NCBI GenBank assembly: GCA_947561395.2
Contig: OX387192.1
Span: 37,903,520 to 37,967,519 of the forward strand
Length of the DNA stretch: 64,000 bases
Direction: 5' to 3'
Source of the DNA: Buxus sempervirens
Lineage: Eukaryota; Streptophyta; Magnoliopsida; Buxales; Buxaceae
The stretch's first letter is position 1. The number at the start of each line of letters is the position of its first letter. A program made the translations under genes and the position numbers. Below, piece by piece: positions 39,306-58,438 of this stretch. The notes below the pieces were generated by a model. The model saw only the letters and a program-made list of their open reading frames with translations, was not told the origin of the DNA and did not search any database.

Positions 39306-39994
39306 GCCAACGCTAATCAATTTTTCGGTAGTAAGAAGTAATTTTATTAATAACCAAAAACTACAATACAAGGCTACGTAACATCCCTAAACAGACCACA
39401 TCACGTGCTCCATCAAACAATATAGAACTTAAACAAGCAGGGGGCTTCCTATACCAACAACACGAATATCTATCAATACAAAAATTCGCTGCAGCGCTGT
39501 TCCCTTTTCTATAAATATGCTGAATGGAGACATGTTGGAATGAACTCCATAAACACTGTACTTCGGAAATGATTGGGATGATACTCCATGAGGTTTCCGT
39601 AATGTCCATACTTCCATCCTGATTAGAATTTGAATGAGCGGGAGGGAGTCCCCTTCTATTATAATGTGATTCATACCACGAGCATTGGCCAATCGAAGTG
39701 CTTCCAGAACCGCCGCTAACGCTTCAGCCTGAATCGAGGAAATTTCAGATACTTTAGAAGCCACAACTGTTATAAACTTTCCTTGTCCATCTCTTGCTAC
39801 CACTCCGATGCTCCAGTGGATCTCCGAACAGCCCCGTCAAAGTTTAGTTTGATCAATTTTGGTGGTGCCCGTTTCCATTGAACAGGTGCCGAATTCTTTT
39901 GCACAAGGCTTTCGTCCTCCGTTGAGAGCAAGGCAATAACTTCATGACTTAGCCGATTGAAATGCTGAATCACCTGAGAAGCCAACACTAATCA
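39306..39994 (-). mobile_element. 5'-truncated LINE remnant with RNase H-like domain
   Basis: gccaacgctaatca (39306-39319) and gccaacactaatca (39981-39994) form a 14-bp target duplication with one mismatch. On the minus strand the insert encodes an RNase H-like (RVT_3) segment in two frames: WKRAPPKLIKLNFDGAVRRS, then VARDGQGKFITVVAS and SIQAEALAAVLEALRLANAR with IIIEGDSLPLIQIL. The acidic residues of the fold are in LNFDGA, QAEALA and EGDS. A frame break near 39797 and stops beyond 39600 mark it as dead. This family ends in gttattaataaaattactt without a long poly(A). Confidence 0.8.
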
Positions 39995-41980
39995 TACTAG
40001 AACTACATGTGTTCACAAAGAAATCATGTTAGTGGCTGTTTGGTAACGTTTTTTTATAAAAATAATTTGAAAACCAGAAACTGCTCAAATTGTTTTTGTG
40101 TTTTTAGAAACAAGTGAAGAAAAAACCGGTTTGGTATCATTTAGTTAAAATCAATTATTATTTAAAAAATCAATAAAAATACATTTGGTAAAGTTTTCAA
40201 AAATAATTTATAATTATAATAGTTGTATTGATAGTAGGTGTCAGAAACCCAATTTTGAGGGTTTTAATTGCAAAATAGAAAAAGGAAGTTTTTGAAATAA
40301 AAGTTTGAAAACAGGAGAAAATGAAATTTTGAAAACTACTTTTTGTACCTTGAACGTTTTAAAATAACAAGAAAGGAATAAAATTTGTTAAATTTACAAA
40401 GTCGGACCCCTGGTTCTCAACGAACAAAAAATTCCTTCTTTGAGTTCATGGGTTGCTATTTTAGTAACCAAAATCAAAGAGGATCATTCTAAAATGAATC
40501 CCATGATATTAGAAAGAGATGAAAGAGAAATAAGAGAGTTTCTTGAATTAATGAAACCATTTTCAATTTTAGAAACTCACGATTGACTGTTGAAACAGTC
40601 GATCGTGAAATCCTAAAGCCTCTCTCTCCTTCTCTTTCTTCTTCCTCTTAGGTTTTAGAATCTTCCAAAAATACCGAGAAGACTTCATTTCCCTCAAACG
40701 AAGCTCTCTCGGTTCTCTCTCTACTGGAAACGGCAACCTGGTTCTTTAAAAAGGGGTAAGCTTCTCTCTCAAGGATGAGCTGGTTTCTGCTGGGGATTTT
40801 CAAACTCTGTCAAGCAATCGTTTAATCTCTCCATCGCAGCAACGAACCCTTCTCACTCAGTCGCTCCATTTCTCTATTTCTCTCACCACCTCCTGCCGCC
40901 ATCTCGGGGTCGCTTTCTCCCATCTCTTTCACTCTCTCTCTATGTTGCTACTCTCTTTATTGAATGAGAGACGTAGAAAAGCACCCCTCTGACCTCTCTG
41001 ATTCTAGCGCATAACAATGATATTGTGGTTGTTGTTGTTATAATAAAAGTGATATTGTTGACATTAAAAGATATGTTTTGAAATTAAAAATTGTGTCTAG
41101 TACATTCTCCAAAGGACTAACTCCCATTATATAGTATAAATAAAATGAATCCAAAAGGTTCTTCGAAAATACATATTACAAATATGAAAAGACATGACTA
41201 TTTTCACATTAATAATCATCTATGTATTTTAGATTTCTTTAATAAATTATTATATAAAAAGTCTTTTGTTTTACTTTTCATTTTTACTAATAATAACAAG
41301 ACAGAGTAAAAGACTACTTTATTTCATTCAGGAACAACTTTTGTGGCGAATATATTGGTAGTGAAATATATTTGTCACATAAATTGTTTCTTACAAGGCA
41401 GTCAATAAATTGACGGGGAAATGAGATTTTAGTCGGATTCTCGAAGTGTCATTCAGCCTCGCCGGCGTCCCATTCCGTTATCTTATGAGAAAAAACTCCC
41501 ATTTCGAATGTTGCTAAAACATTTGATGGGCGCTGGACTTGACGTATAACAATCACAGTCAATAAACATTCGCAAAATCATGGTGGCAGTATCGTAAACA
41601 ATGAAGCTGGAGCAGATGAAAATAGACCGTATAACTTTGTTAACTTACCGCTTTGCTTACACACACATTTCGTTGTCTTACAGCTTTAAGCTTCTCTGAC
41701 CAGATAAAACGCTCTATCGCAGTCGATCTTGATTCTTGACACCACCAAGACGCCCCCTCTCCTTGGAGAGCCGAACCGTTGTTAAGACATCTATATGTTG
41801 ACATCATTTTTCAAAAATTATTAAATTAGAAAATTGCAAAAGTGTCTTCATTTTCCTTTCATACACGTTATTCCGATCCTTAGAATATAAACTCAAGCAT
41901 TAGAGGACGGTAGGATTTAGGGTAAACAGTACAAGGAAAAAGGTAAAAAACCACTAGCCCCGCACCCCTCAGAAAGCATC
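39995..41980. other. Spacer with a TIR-element end, downstream of GLB1
   Basis: At 40033 the sequence gctgtttggtaacgttttt is the same terminal motif as the composite element at 16360; I found no inverted partner here, so this is a solo or truncated end. The 40600-40990 stretch is pyrimidine-rich with higher GC (ctctctc blocks), resembling a captured 5' UTR, but has no frame I can name. The remainder is AT-rich. The GLB1 3' UTR lies at the right. Confidence 0.4.
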
Positions 41981-42408
41981 TCAAAGTGGTGCCGTGTAGG
42001 CCATGTCAGATCGTCCACCGGTCATTCTCTCGGCCTTTTCTCCACGCTCCCCTGAAATTGCACATCATAAACAATGAAAGGCATTACATAAATGCCTACA
42101 ATTTTAGAAAATAGAGAAAATAGCACATCACTAAAATGGTTAAGTTGCAGTTCAAGGTGATCAGCATATACCTGTCCGAACTCTTATCACATCTGAGATG
42201 GGCACCACTATCAAGAAAAAAAGCATAAAGTCATCAGAATTAAACTACTTATTAATTCAATTTTGGGAGTGTAACTTTCATTTACATAGTGGGTTTTACA
42301 CCAAATATAGTTGACCTTCTAAAATCTCATTTTGCCTCCCTTTCTAAATATTTAATTATTTCCAATCCTACTATTTGCTCTTTTGTCTGCTTGTGTGCGT
42401 GCGTGCGC

Positions 42409-42442
<34 letters not shown>

Positions 42443-45400
42443 TCCGCTGATTTTATTTTTTTAATTTTCAGAGTGAATTCATGGCCAATTCAAATTGTAG
42501 AATTCAATTCCATGTCCAACAGTCTCAAGGAAAAAATTAATAAAGAAAAGCATTAAGGGCCATTAGCACCAAATTTCTTAATATCTGTACGGCCTAAACT
42601 GCAATTATCCCTAAAAAGGTTATAAAACCCAAATATAGTATAAGAAAATGAATTCTAGTTTCAACACATAAAAAATGAAACAAGATATTGTCATATTTAG
42701 AGGCAAGGCAAGAGTGTGAGGCACATATCTCCCAGGACCACAGGAGCAATACTAGATTTAAGCATGTCTAGTAGCCACTGAAGCCTAGGCCTCCAAGCTG
42801 TTGGTCTATCGTCCATAGGTAAATGATCACCCTCTTCCCAGTTCTCATTTTACACTAAGAAGTTTAGTTCTTTGGGAACAGAAAACATAATATCTCAATG
42901 AGAAAACAAATAGTACTATTAGGAAGGATCAATACTGGTTTCAAGCATGTCTAGTAGCCACTAAAGTTAACAAATGAATCCATTCTTAACAGTTTGCCTT
43001 ATATTTCTTCTTGCGGGTAAGCCTGAAGTTCATGGTTCAATCTAACCAAGATGACTTTGGCAAATTTTAGGCCAGAGTGGTTTACACACTGTTCTCAAAA
43101 TATATGCATCAGCTTAAACACTTGGGCAAATTATTAAGGTGCTGAAATTTTCCCTGTGACTAATGCTTCATCATTCTGTAATATACAATTATATGAGGAT
43201 AGATTGCCAGGATAGGCAGACCATAGTAGGAGACCTGGTGGGACAAGATATGAACACTAGGCAGCTGAATTGTCAACATCATACTCTTTTAAGATAATGT
43301 ACAAATTTGAGTCATAAAAGATGAGACCAAGAAACAACCAAAACCTGGAAACAGAAACATAGAAAAATTACGAAAAAAAACCAGATTTCAGAACGGGCTA
43401 ACCATGCATTTAATATATCTAATATAGGGGGGGTATGTATGTAGATGACTCTATCGACCCCTTCCCTGAACAAGACTTTCAGCCAATTCATTTGCAGATC
43501 TAGAGGAATGGGAGAACAAGATGTTCAAACCATCCAAGAATACACCTGCCAAATGAGCCTGATGCAAAAGCCACCAGAGAAGGAGGGCAGCCAATCAACA
43601 TGCCATAATATGCATACAGCCGAAACCTACTCCACCATAATACATGTGCAAAACTTCTTTTATGTTGAAAATGTAGGGGAAAGTCAACACATGTCTATTT
43701 CTCCCATGTATTCATTTCACTCCATGCTAAAATGACAACATGTTGCAACAAAACCATGATTATTCTAAACTTATTTCCCATGTATTTGTTTCTAATTACC
43801 ATGTGTGTACAGAGATTATAGTGTGCATGCATGTTTGCAATGCAGTAGTGGTTTCTGTACACCCATCTTTGCATAATTATTTTTATTTTTTATTTTTATG
43901 ATTTTTTAAAAAATATTGCAGTTTTTCCTTGGTATCAGATGATTCCAACCCCACGCATATTGGTTTCACTGAAGACTGGCACAAAAATTGAATCATGGTC
44001 TTTAAAAGCAAACTAACATGATTACATGTTGATATACAAATGATATATCAAAGACAAATCAATACACCCACTCGAAAAATCGGATTATTGAGCTTAAATG
44101 ATAACTGAACTGCTTGCTTCATTTGCAAATTTAGGTGGTTTCTTGAAATTTCACCAAACATGCAATTACAAGTTTAAATTCTTACAGAATATCTTGCCAT
44201 CACCGATTTCTCCTGTCCTTGCCTCCTCAATTATCTTGTCAATTACTATTTCAACCTGAGATAGTATGAAATAAGAGACCGAATAAGTTTGATCAACAAA
44301 TATGCACAAAAAATTTTGACTTTCTTGGAATAGCATAAAAGCTCAATTTATATTTTTTTAATAGAACTCAAGGATGTACTCTGGAAAAATATATACCTGC
44401 TCTTTGCTTACCACAATCTCCATTTTCACTTTAGAGACAAGTTTGTCCTCAGAGAATTCAGAACCTAATAGGTGACAGATAAGATCAAAATAAAGGAATG
44501 ATAACACACGAAACTAAACCAGTATTATCTTAAAAAGACGAGGACGAGTCCAATAAGTGTATCAACTATCAAGGTAGCATCAAATCTCTATTTTCAGCAA
44601 CTAAAAATGTCTAAAATAAAGAGATTATCTCAACATAGGGAACAATATTATTATTAAATTCAAGAGCTATTCACCTAAATTTAACCTGATTTATGGAAGG
44701 TTATACACTAGAATAAGATAAAACAAGATCAATAAATAAAAAACAATTGTTCTCATTTATATACCATATTTGGATTCTTAAATTCCTAACTAAATGAAAT
44801 GTTAAATTCCTCTACAAGTACATAAATTACCAGCGTGTCTTTCTGTTGAACCACCCTGGGCACCAAAACCACGAACATCAGAGACTGTGACACCCCGAAT
44901 TCCCATCTTCAGAAGAGCCTGCAAATGATTTCACAAAGGATGTCATGGAGGAGGGACCCGTGGGGGGCGGGGGAAGGCTATAACTTGCATCATTTTTTCA
45001 TGATATAATTCTACTACTCAAACATTTATGTAAGTCTTCATATTTCTTTCTCATTTATTGAATATGGGGCATGATTTCAGGTTCTGGCGTTTGGACGAGA
45101 CCAACCTGAATCGAGCACTAATATTTGAGAAAATATTTCATTGTGTAGGCATTAGATACCAATGGCAATGCGTGTTTGGTTCGGAACTGTCAGAAACCTG
45201 TACGGTACCAATACTTTACCCCACAATCTGTGGAAACCTTACAAATAAAACAATTCTGAAAACAAAAACGACAATGGTTCTAGTTCCAACAAAGTTTGTA
45301 AATGTTTTCATAAATTTCTGCAGGGTAGGCAATAGAAAAAAGCATCACTTTCTACAAGAGGATCACAGTTCAGTATGTTTTTAGGAAGAAAATCACATCA

Positions 45401-46708
45401 AAATGGTGAACAATTTTGATGATAACTTTTATTAGTTGACTGTTATTATTTTCTTCCTATAACACGATATCCAGGTGCTTTGAAGTGTTGAAGGATCAGA
45501 CTCTGCAAGGATTTCATCCGTAGCATAAAGAATAACCACTTAAATTTGCTTTCTTATTCATGACATAAATGCCACACACATATGTCCATGAATTTTGGTA
45601 GAATTTTGGGTTTTATGCTCTGATTTGTCTATGAAGAGGGATTTTGTTTCTCAGAATAAGTAAACTACATTTCTTTTTTTCATATATCTGTATTTAGTCA
45701 TTCATAGTACTAAATTCTGTAGAAAGAATTAAACAGGGGGAAAAAAAGAGAGGAAGTTTTCTTGTTAAAAAAAAAAAACTGGTATCTTCTTCAGGGTTGC
45801 AAATTTGAATGGAATGTATCACACAGCAAATTATAAATGATAAGAACCAATAAATCATGCTATTTAATATTGAATCATAAGATTCAAACGTATAAATAAT
45901 TTTCTTCTTACTGATTTCGATCGCACTAGGGTGAAATCCAATCGCAAGATTCACACAATATTTCAATTATGTTATTCTTCACATCTGTTGGTTGCTTGAC
46001 GTTCCTCATATACTTTTCAACCATTAAGATAGAAAAGAAGCAAGCAAAACCTATATGCAAAAATAAACAATTATAACCATGTGTTCCTCTTCTCTTACCG
46101 AAGAAACCTGTGGGATTCGCCAGGGTCTTTGTCGTTCCAAATCCAGCAAGAGAACATTAACAACAAAAAGAAATGAGAAAAATGCAACTTCAGCAAGGCA
46201 AGTCAAGAGAAAACACTCAACCTCCTAGGTATTGCATATAAAAACTTCCTCAAACAGAATAAGCTCTATAATCATGCATTCAATGACACAAACAAACATA
46301 ATGAATGCTAGATCGGCGATTTATTCACCTCAGGATTGCTTCGATCTTGTAAAAGTTTGCTTCCGGCACATAATGATCTAAGAACAAGTGAACAGCCAAA
46401 CAGAGAAATAAGAAAATAAAATAAAATAAAAATCAAAGCCTGAAATATCATTCTTATCCCATGAACTGGAAACATACGTAATTCTTTCGACAAAATCGCG
46501 TTGAAGAAACCTCAAATCAAATCATACCTGGAGAACTCTGAATCTGAGCTCTTACTAGGGGAAGAAAAGATGCGTTTCTTGTAGCTTTAAGCTTCCAATT
46601 GAGCCGATCTCTAAATTTAGGACTAATCAGTCTTGAATCCGTAACAGGGGATTCATTGATGTGAGAATAGAGAGGACAAAGTGCGTTCAGTCTAACCACT
46701 GCAGCCAT
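41981..46708 (-). CDS. GLB1: Plastid PII nitrogen/carbon signal protein
   Basis: Trimeric PII protein that senses 2-oxoglutarate and ATP and activates N-acetylglutamate kinase in the plastid. Eight exons on the minus strand: 46528-46708, 46329-46377, 46099-46126, 44831-44918, 44397-44464, 44186-44255, 42172-42207 and 41981-42051, joining to 196 residues, the Arabidopsis length. The first 60 residues, MAAVVRLNALCPL ... LVRAQIQSS, are Ser/Lys/Arg-rich and fit a transit peptide. The mature part shows FYKIEAILRPWRIPQVSSAL, then GIRGVTVSDVRGFGAQGGST and the T loop ERHAGSEFSEDKLVSKVKME, then the B loop EARTGEIGDGKIFLVPISDV and VRTGERGEKAERMTGGRSDM. Exon 3 is only 28 nt. Intron 6 is 2 kb with a microsatellite and a duplicated aagcatgtctagtagccact phrase (42761 and 42943). 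Confidence 0.95.
42392..42442. repeat. (GT)n-(GA)n compound microsatellite in GLB1 intron 6
   Basis: Runs of gtgc and gt followed directly by ga repeats. Likely length-polymorphic. No effect on coding sequence is seen. Confidence 0.95.
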
Positions 46709-47977
46709 GCTTCCGAAGCCCCTGATTCAGAAACCGCGCTTCGCAGTAGGCTGTCGGTATCATTTGCTTGGAGGCGCTTAGGAAAAACGCAAGGGTATCA
46801 CATGGGCTGTTTGTAGGAGCCCAATGGGCTCTTTTACGGCGAAACTGGGCCATCATTCGCCGACTCGACAAAACCCCATTTCTGTATCGTTGGATTCGCA
46901 CGTACTTGCTTAGATATTTTCTCGGGGGCCTGACGGAATCACTATTTCCTTTGTGTTCGCCTTTCCTCTTAAATACGACCGAAGTAATGTCGGTATAGGT
47001 TACATCAGACCGTCCAAATATTTGACCCGCTTCAGGTTGATCGCAATCTATATCTAAACCGTACAAAAGTATTTCGTTATTTTCGTCTGTTCAGACAAAA
47101 CCGGAGGTGCAGATCAGTTACCTGGTCTGCCGATCCTGGAGAAGGCTTCCCAAACCCTAATATGGACAAGGCTTGGAGCTCTTCCTGTTTGTTTACTACT
47201 TTTTATTTCCTTGGTTCAATTGCAAGAATCATATTGATTTGATTTCATCGGTTTTTATTTCTCCGGAGGTCGAGGAAAAGCGCTTTTAGGGTTTACTGCC
47301 CTTCTGCATTTTGCCATCGAAGCTGGGAAGAGCGGAGAGTATATACCGTGAGAGCGAGAGATTGGGAAGTAGAAGAGAGGACCCTTTGGAATTTATTCAA
47401 CGAGGTAAGCGATGTCCTTCCCATGAGTTTGTAGATTTTTTTTTTTTTTACGTTCGCCCTTTCCATGATTGTGATAATTTTTTTATGCTTTGACAGTTCT
47501 TTGAGTGATTGGAGTTAGTACGTTGCGCGTTTTCTTGGGTTGTTTTACGCCTGATTTGTGGTTTTGATATAATTTTTTATAGTGAATTTTTTTTCTTTGT
47601 TATATACATCAGCTCTATTTGATGTTTTCTAGGGTTTGAACGGTTAATCTTATTAACTTTAGATTTAGAATTATAATTTTTTTATCTTTTTGTTGGCTCT
47701 GTACAAATTCTTCCGTCGAGTTCCCTAGGGGCTTCTTGAATTTCAATTTCTGTAGATGGACCATTTTGGGGTTTCTTACTGATTGAGCGATCCTTCTCCT
47801 TATGTGCATGCATTTTAGACTCTCAGCTTTTTCGGTCGAGTGATTGAATTGTTTGGAATTGTAATGTACACAAGGCATAATAATATAGATTGATGGTGAA
47901 GATGAATTCTACCATCTATATTTTGCAATATAAGTTCCTGAATCTTTGTCTTTTAATTTAGTTGGTAAAGAAAGTGC
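46709..47977. promoter_or_regulatory. Divergent promoter region between GLB1 and the DEAD-box helicase gene
   Basis: The two start codons face away from each other 1,269 bp apart. On the helicase side a leader exon ends with the donor gaggtaagcg at 47405 and a leader intron runs to the acceptor ending 47961, with the ATG 17 bases later. The plus-strand element TAGGGTTT (telo-box) stands at 47287-47294 in the likely leader, as is common for genes of the translation and RNA machinery. Open frames in the region (46692-47066, 46768-46998) have no family similarity. Confidence 0.6.
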
Positions 47978-54794
<6,817 letters not shown>

Positions 54795-55402
54795 CTTGCC
54801 GCAGAAACATGTTTCATTCTCTGCGGTGGTATTAGTTTCTTTCTTTCTTTTTTATTTTTTGTGTCTATTGTTCATCATGTAGTGAAGCTGTGATTGTTTT
54901 GACGGGAGGTAGGGGCGGGGATGTCAAAGTGAATCTGAACATGATACGCTAGAGTTGGCGGGGTCCCTGGCAGGTGGATTAAGGAGACTATTGGGTGGAC
55001 TCCTAATTCTTTTCTGCTAACAAAAAAATTGTCGTTGCTGTATTCATCTGATGATACACAGACGAAATAGACAAAGAGGAGGATATAAATGTTTGAATTC
55101 TAGGAATCATAGACGTCGGATGTGTATAATTATTTTTCTGAAATTTGCTACTGTCTTCACTTGAACTATTGCCCTTTTTTTTCTTTTGTGTTGGCACCAA
55201 GTGTCAGATATTTTTAGATTGTTAACCAAAAACCTAAAAAAAATAAAAAGGTAGTAGAAGAAGGAAGAAACATCAAACGGTATTTGAAATCGCTCTATTT
55301 AAGAGGCTTCATGATGCCGCCTCTATATTGTCGGCATCGACTTTTGAGAAAATGTAACTTGCTAGTTGCTAGGATGAGATTAATTTGTTGCTCGGTTGTT
55401 AT

Positions 55403-55447
55403 GTGTAAAGGTGCTGGTTCCTATCCAAGAAAAAAAAGGTGTAAAGG
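55403..55447 (+). mobile_element. Possible tail-only insertion
   Basis: gtgtaaagg is repeated at 55403-55411 and 55439-55447, with 27 bases between that end in ctatccaag and a run of A. The duplication is only 9 bp, so chance or slippage is more likely than at the other sites. Confidence 0.35.
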
Positions 55448-55541
55448 AGTTGTTATTCTTGTGATTCATAAACAGATAAACTCTGTGTCAAAAGTAAATG
55501 CGCTATTATTCTTGTGATTCACAGAGTGAAGCTTTATCTAC

Positions 55542-56233
55542 AATGGTGTTCAGAAATGAACTAAGAGATTGTTTGATATAATTTGAAAAGTTACTTTTTA
55601 ATTTTTTAAAATAGAATTTTTAAATTTTTTTTTTCTTGTCTTTACTTTGAAAAGTAGCTTTGAAAAGTTATATCAAATAGCCTCTAAAAGGAATATCTAT
55701 TTATGGTTGATAATTTTTAGATAATTTCACTTGTTCATAAGAATTAATGCTTATTAGTCAATATCACGTGTGAACAACATTTATTTAATTGATTTAAACC
55801 TATAAAAGAAGGAACGTGTAATGGGCTTTGTGCAAAAAATTACATTGTTGAATCCTTGAATTGATAATAACATTATTTCTCACTTTATATTTAATGGTGT
55901 TCAAAAATTAACTAAGAGGTTGTTTGATATAACCTTTAGAAGTTACTTTTTAATTTTTCAATGTAAACTTTTTTTTTTTTTTAACTTTTCTATTTGTCTC
56001 TACTTTGAAATCTTGAAAAGTAAACTTTGAAAAGTTATACCAAACAGCCTCTAAAACAAATATATATTTATGTTTGATAATTTTTAGTTAATTTCACTTG
56101 TTTAGAAGAAATTAAATGCTTATTAGTCAAGATCATGTGTCAACAATATTTATTTAATTTAATTTAAACCCATATAAGAAGGAACGTGTAATGGGCTTTG
56201 TGCAAAAAATTACATTTTTGAATCCAACATAAT
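55542..56233. repeat. Tandem duplication, about 351-bp period, each unit carrying a foldback element
   Basis: Unit 1 begins aatggtgttcagaaatgaac at 55542 and unit 2 aatggtgttcaaaaattaac at 55893. Both run through gataatttttag(a/t)taatttcacttgtt, (a/t)aacaa(c/t)atttatttaatt and ggaacgtgtaatgggctttg. Within each unit, gagattgtttgatata or gaggttgtttgatata faces an inverted tatatcaaatagcctct or tataccaaacagcctct about 120 bp away, so a small MITE was present before the duplication. Confidence 0.85.
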
Positions 56234-56689
56234 TTTTCACTTTTCCATTTTCCTGATTTTATTGAATTAAATATGTATTGTTAAGTTAAGGTTTCTTTTT
56301 AATATCATGTTCAAAAAAAGTGAACATGCTGATACTATTTTCCTTTTTTCCACATTGGCTTTAAATATGTGAAGCATGGTGACTAATTGTTTAAATAAGT
56401 CAAAAATATCATTTTCCATTTAATTTTTTTAATTATTTTTAGGTCTCTTTTATTACCAAAACTTGTCAATAATTTGATGTCCATAAATGATATTATGTAT
56501 GCGCATAAGGATATACCATCATCATCAAAAGTTAATTCCCACCAATGTAGGGATATCATTTTTTCTGACACTAGCAAATGCATATTAATCTTTGCAGATG
56601 ATAATGTATATTTTCGCATTTATTATTATTTATTAGAGGGAATATTATGAATTGATTGCCTGTTTGGTTTTGCTTTTCAAAAGTGTTGC

Positions 56690-56735
56690 TTTTGATAGTG
56701 GAATTTTTTTTTTGATAAGATTTTGATAGTGGAAT
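56690..56735 (-). mobile_element. Tail-only retroposon insertion
   Basis: ttttgatagtggaat is perfectly repeated at 56690-56704 and 56721-56735. The 16 bases between, on the minus strand, are tcttatc followed by nine A. The ending resembles the ctgatc-poly(A) end of the AP3M LINE. Confidence 0.7.
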
Positions 56736-57104
56736 AGTGCTTTTAAAATGAGAAGGAACATTTAATTACTAGTTTATAGAATATTATGTATTCTTAAGTT
56801 TTTTTTTTTCACTACCCAAAAAAAAAAAAACAAAAAAGAGAAGTATTATTATCATTATTCAGAAAAATATTTGATTTTTTTTTACGGATATTAATTTCTG
56901 AAGATATGTAAGTTATTTTGTGTAAAAAAAATGAAGTTTTAATGCAACGAAGTGGCGATCTCGATATTATCGAAGTATGTTGAAGACCGTTTTGGGATTT
57001 CATCGGAACCACAAAATCTCTTCGAGCGCTTTTCGGGTTGCGAATCTCTCTCTCTCTCCACGAAAGTCCACCGATTGAAGGCTCCAACTTCTGTGCCCTA
57101 GGGT

Positions 57105-57112
57105 TAGGGTTT
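57105..57112 (+). promoter_or_regulatory. Telo-box in the YTH gene leader
   Basis: TAGGGTTT inside ccctagggttagggtttcgg, in the probable 5' UTR exon of the YTH gene. Telo-boxes are common near transcription starts of plant genes expressed in dividing tissue. The placement rests on the motif alone. Confidence 0.45.
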
Positions 57113-57134
57113 CGGAGGTGTTTCTGCTTCCAAA

Positions 57135-57218
57135 ATGTTGCAGAAAGACTCCTCGTATCTTTCCAAAGCCTCCGGATCTTGTTCTCAAGTCCTTATTTCT
57201 ACTCCTTGCATGGATTAA
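57135..57218 (+). other. Candidate upstream ORF, 27 codons, in the YTH gene leader
   Basis: An ATG at 57135 opens a frame MLQKDSSYLSKASGSCSQVL ... and closes with TAA at 57216-57218. It lies in the likely 5' UTR exon just after the telo-box. The exon's donor is not resolved, so the frame may be cut by splicing. Could be a uORF or simply chance. Confidence 0.3.
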
Positions 57219-57451
57219 ATTAGCTTTTCTTCTGGTATTCTTCCTATCTGTTTCTGAAATATATGTAACTTTAAATTTCTTCTATCTAATATGTTTTAGT
57301 GATTTCTTTTTGCTGGAAATTATTATTTTGTTTGTTTTGACCTTTCTTTTTTGGTTAAATCCGTTCTTTTCTGCGGTTGGACGTAAGAATCTTGAGTTTT
57401 AGAGAAAATATTTGAGTCAGATTACTGGACAGGAGATTCAGTCTGTTTTGG

Positions 57452-57459
57452 TTTTTTTT

Positions 57460-57507
<48 letters not shown>
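57452..57507. repeat. T18-G38 homopolymer junction
   Basis: Eighteen T followed directly by 38 G in the YTH leader intron, followed by cgccgggggcgc. A G run of this length is rare in plant nuclear DNA and could be a sequencing or assembly artefact. Confidence 0.9.
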
Positions 57508-57513
<6 letters not shown>

Positions 57514-58438
57514 GGGCGCAGAGAAGATTAGTGAGACAAATTTTATTTTTCAACTTATTGCACTTATATTTCTAGAATTTTTATAGAAACCTTTTTGGGA
57601 ATATGCTCTCTGCGGAGACCTTTGAAAATCATTATGTTTTCATTTTTTGAATTTTTGGGTAGGATATTGAGTTAATGTTTGTCTCGCAGGATGAAATTGA
57701 TTTTAGCCTAACAGGGTTTGCATGTTGGGCTGTGAGCTGTTATTCCTCTTTGAGTAATTAGAATTCTTCCTGTTTTGACTTCTGAAGTTCGGATTAACGT
57801 TGTCACTTGCACTTAATGGTTTTCGTTTATCTGAGGCAGAGGCTGTTTGATTATTTACATTTGCATACAGAAGAACCGTTTGTAAATCCTACTTGTGTTG
57901 ATTGGATCTTACTTCTTGGCACTTGCTGTTTTTCTTGTACTTGGAAATTCTTCTTTGTTTTTCACCGTTCGAGCTTAGGAATGATGCACCAAGTGAGAGT
58001 TTGCTTGCGTTCAAGCTGTTTGCCAGTTATTAACATGCTTGTTTCTCACTTTGCTACTTCCTTTTCTATGCCATGAGTTTTGTCTTTGTTGGGAATGTTC
58101 GTCTAGGTGAGCGTTGAATTTGGTTGACATTATCAGTTTGTGTTGTCATTTTACATAGTTCCTTTTGCTCTCGTTTTATGCAGAAGATATACTTGGCACG
58201 TAACTTTTTTCTCAGTATGTCTAAAAGGGGGATTTCTTTACAGTGCTTGGAAAGTTTGAATATATGAATATGAATGTTATGGAAAGATGGATTTTCTTTT
58301 GATTTTCTGCCTTTCATAAAAATCAATATAAATGGAGAAACAAGAAAAATTAGCATTGTTGAAATTAACCTTTCAGCTTATCTTAATATGTCTGCTTACA
58401 TTTAATCTTTTCTTATTCTCCAGGGTGGCAGTCCCAGT

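Larger units (their letters stand above)
54795..57000. other. Spacer between the helicase and YTH genes
   Basis: Contains the helicase 3' UTR at the left and repeats described separately (55403-55447, 55542-56233, 56690-56735). No gene is supported. Very AT-rich from 55.5 kb onward. Confidence 0.45.

Noticed and set aside
45058..45384. 108-codon plus frame within GLB1 intron 3
   Set aside because: No recognisable motif, intronic and antisense to the gene.
46692..47066. 124-codon minus frame reaching into the GLB1 start
   Set aside because: Different frame from GLB1 exon 1, no similarity; lies in the divergent promoter.
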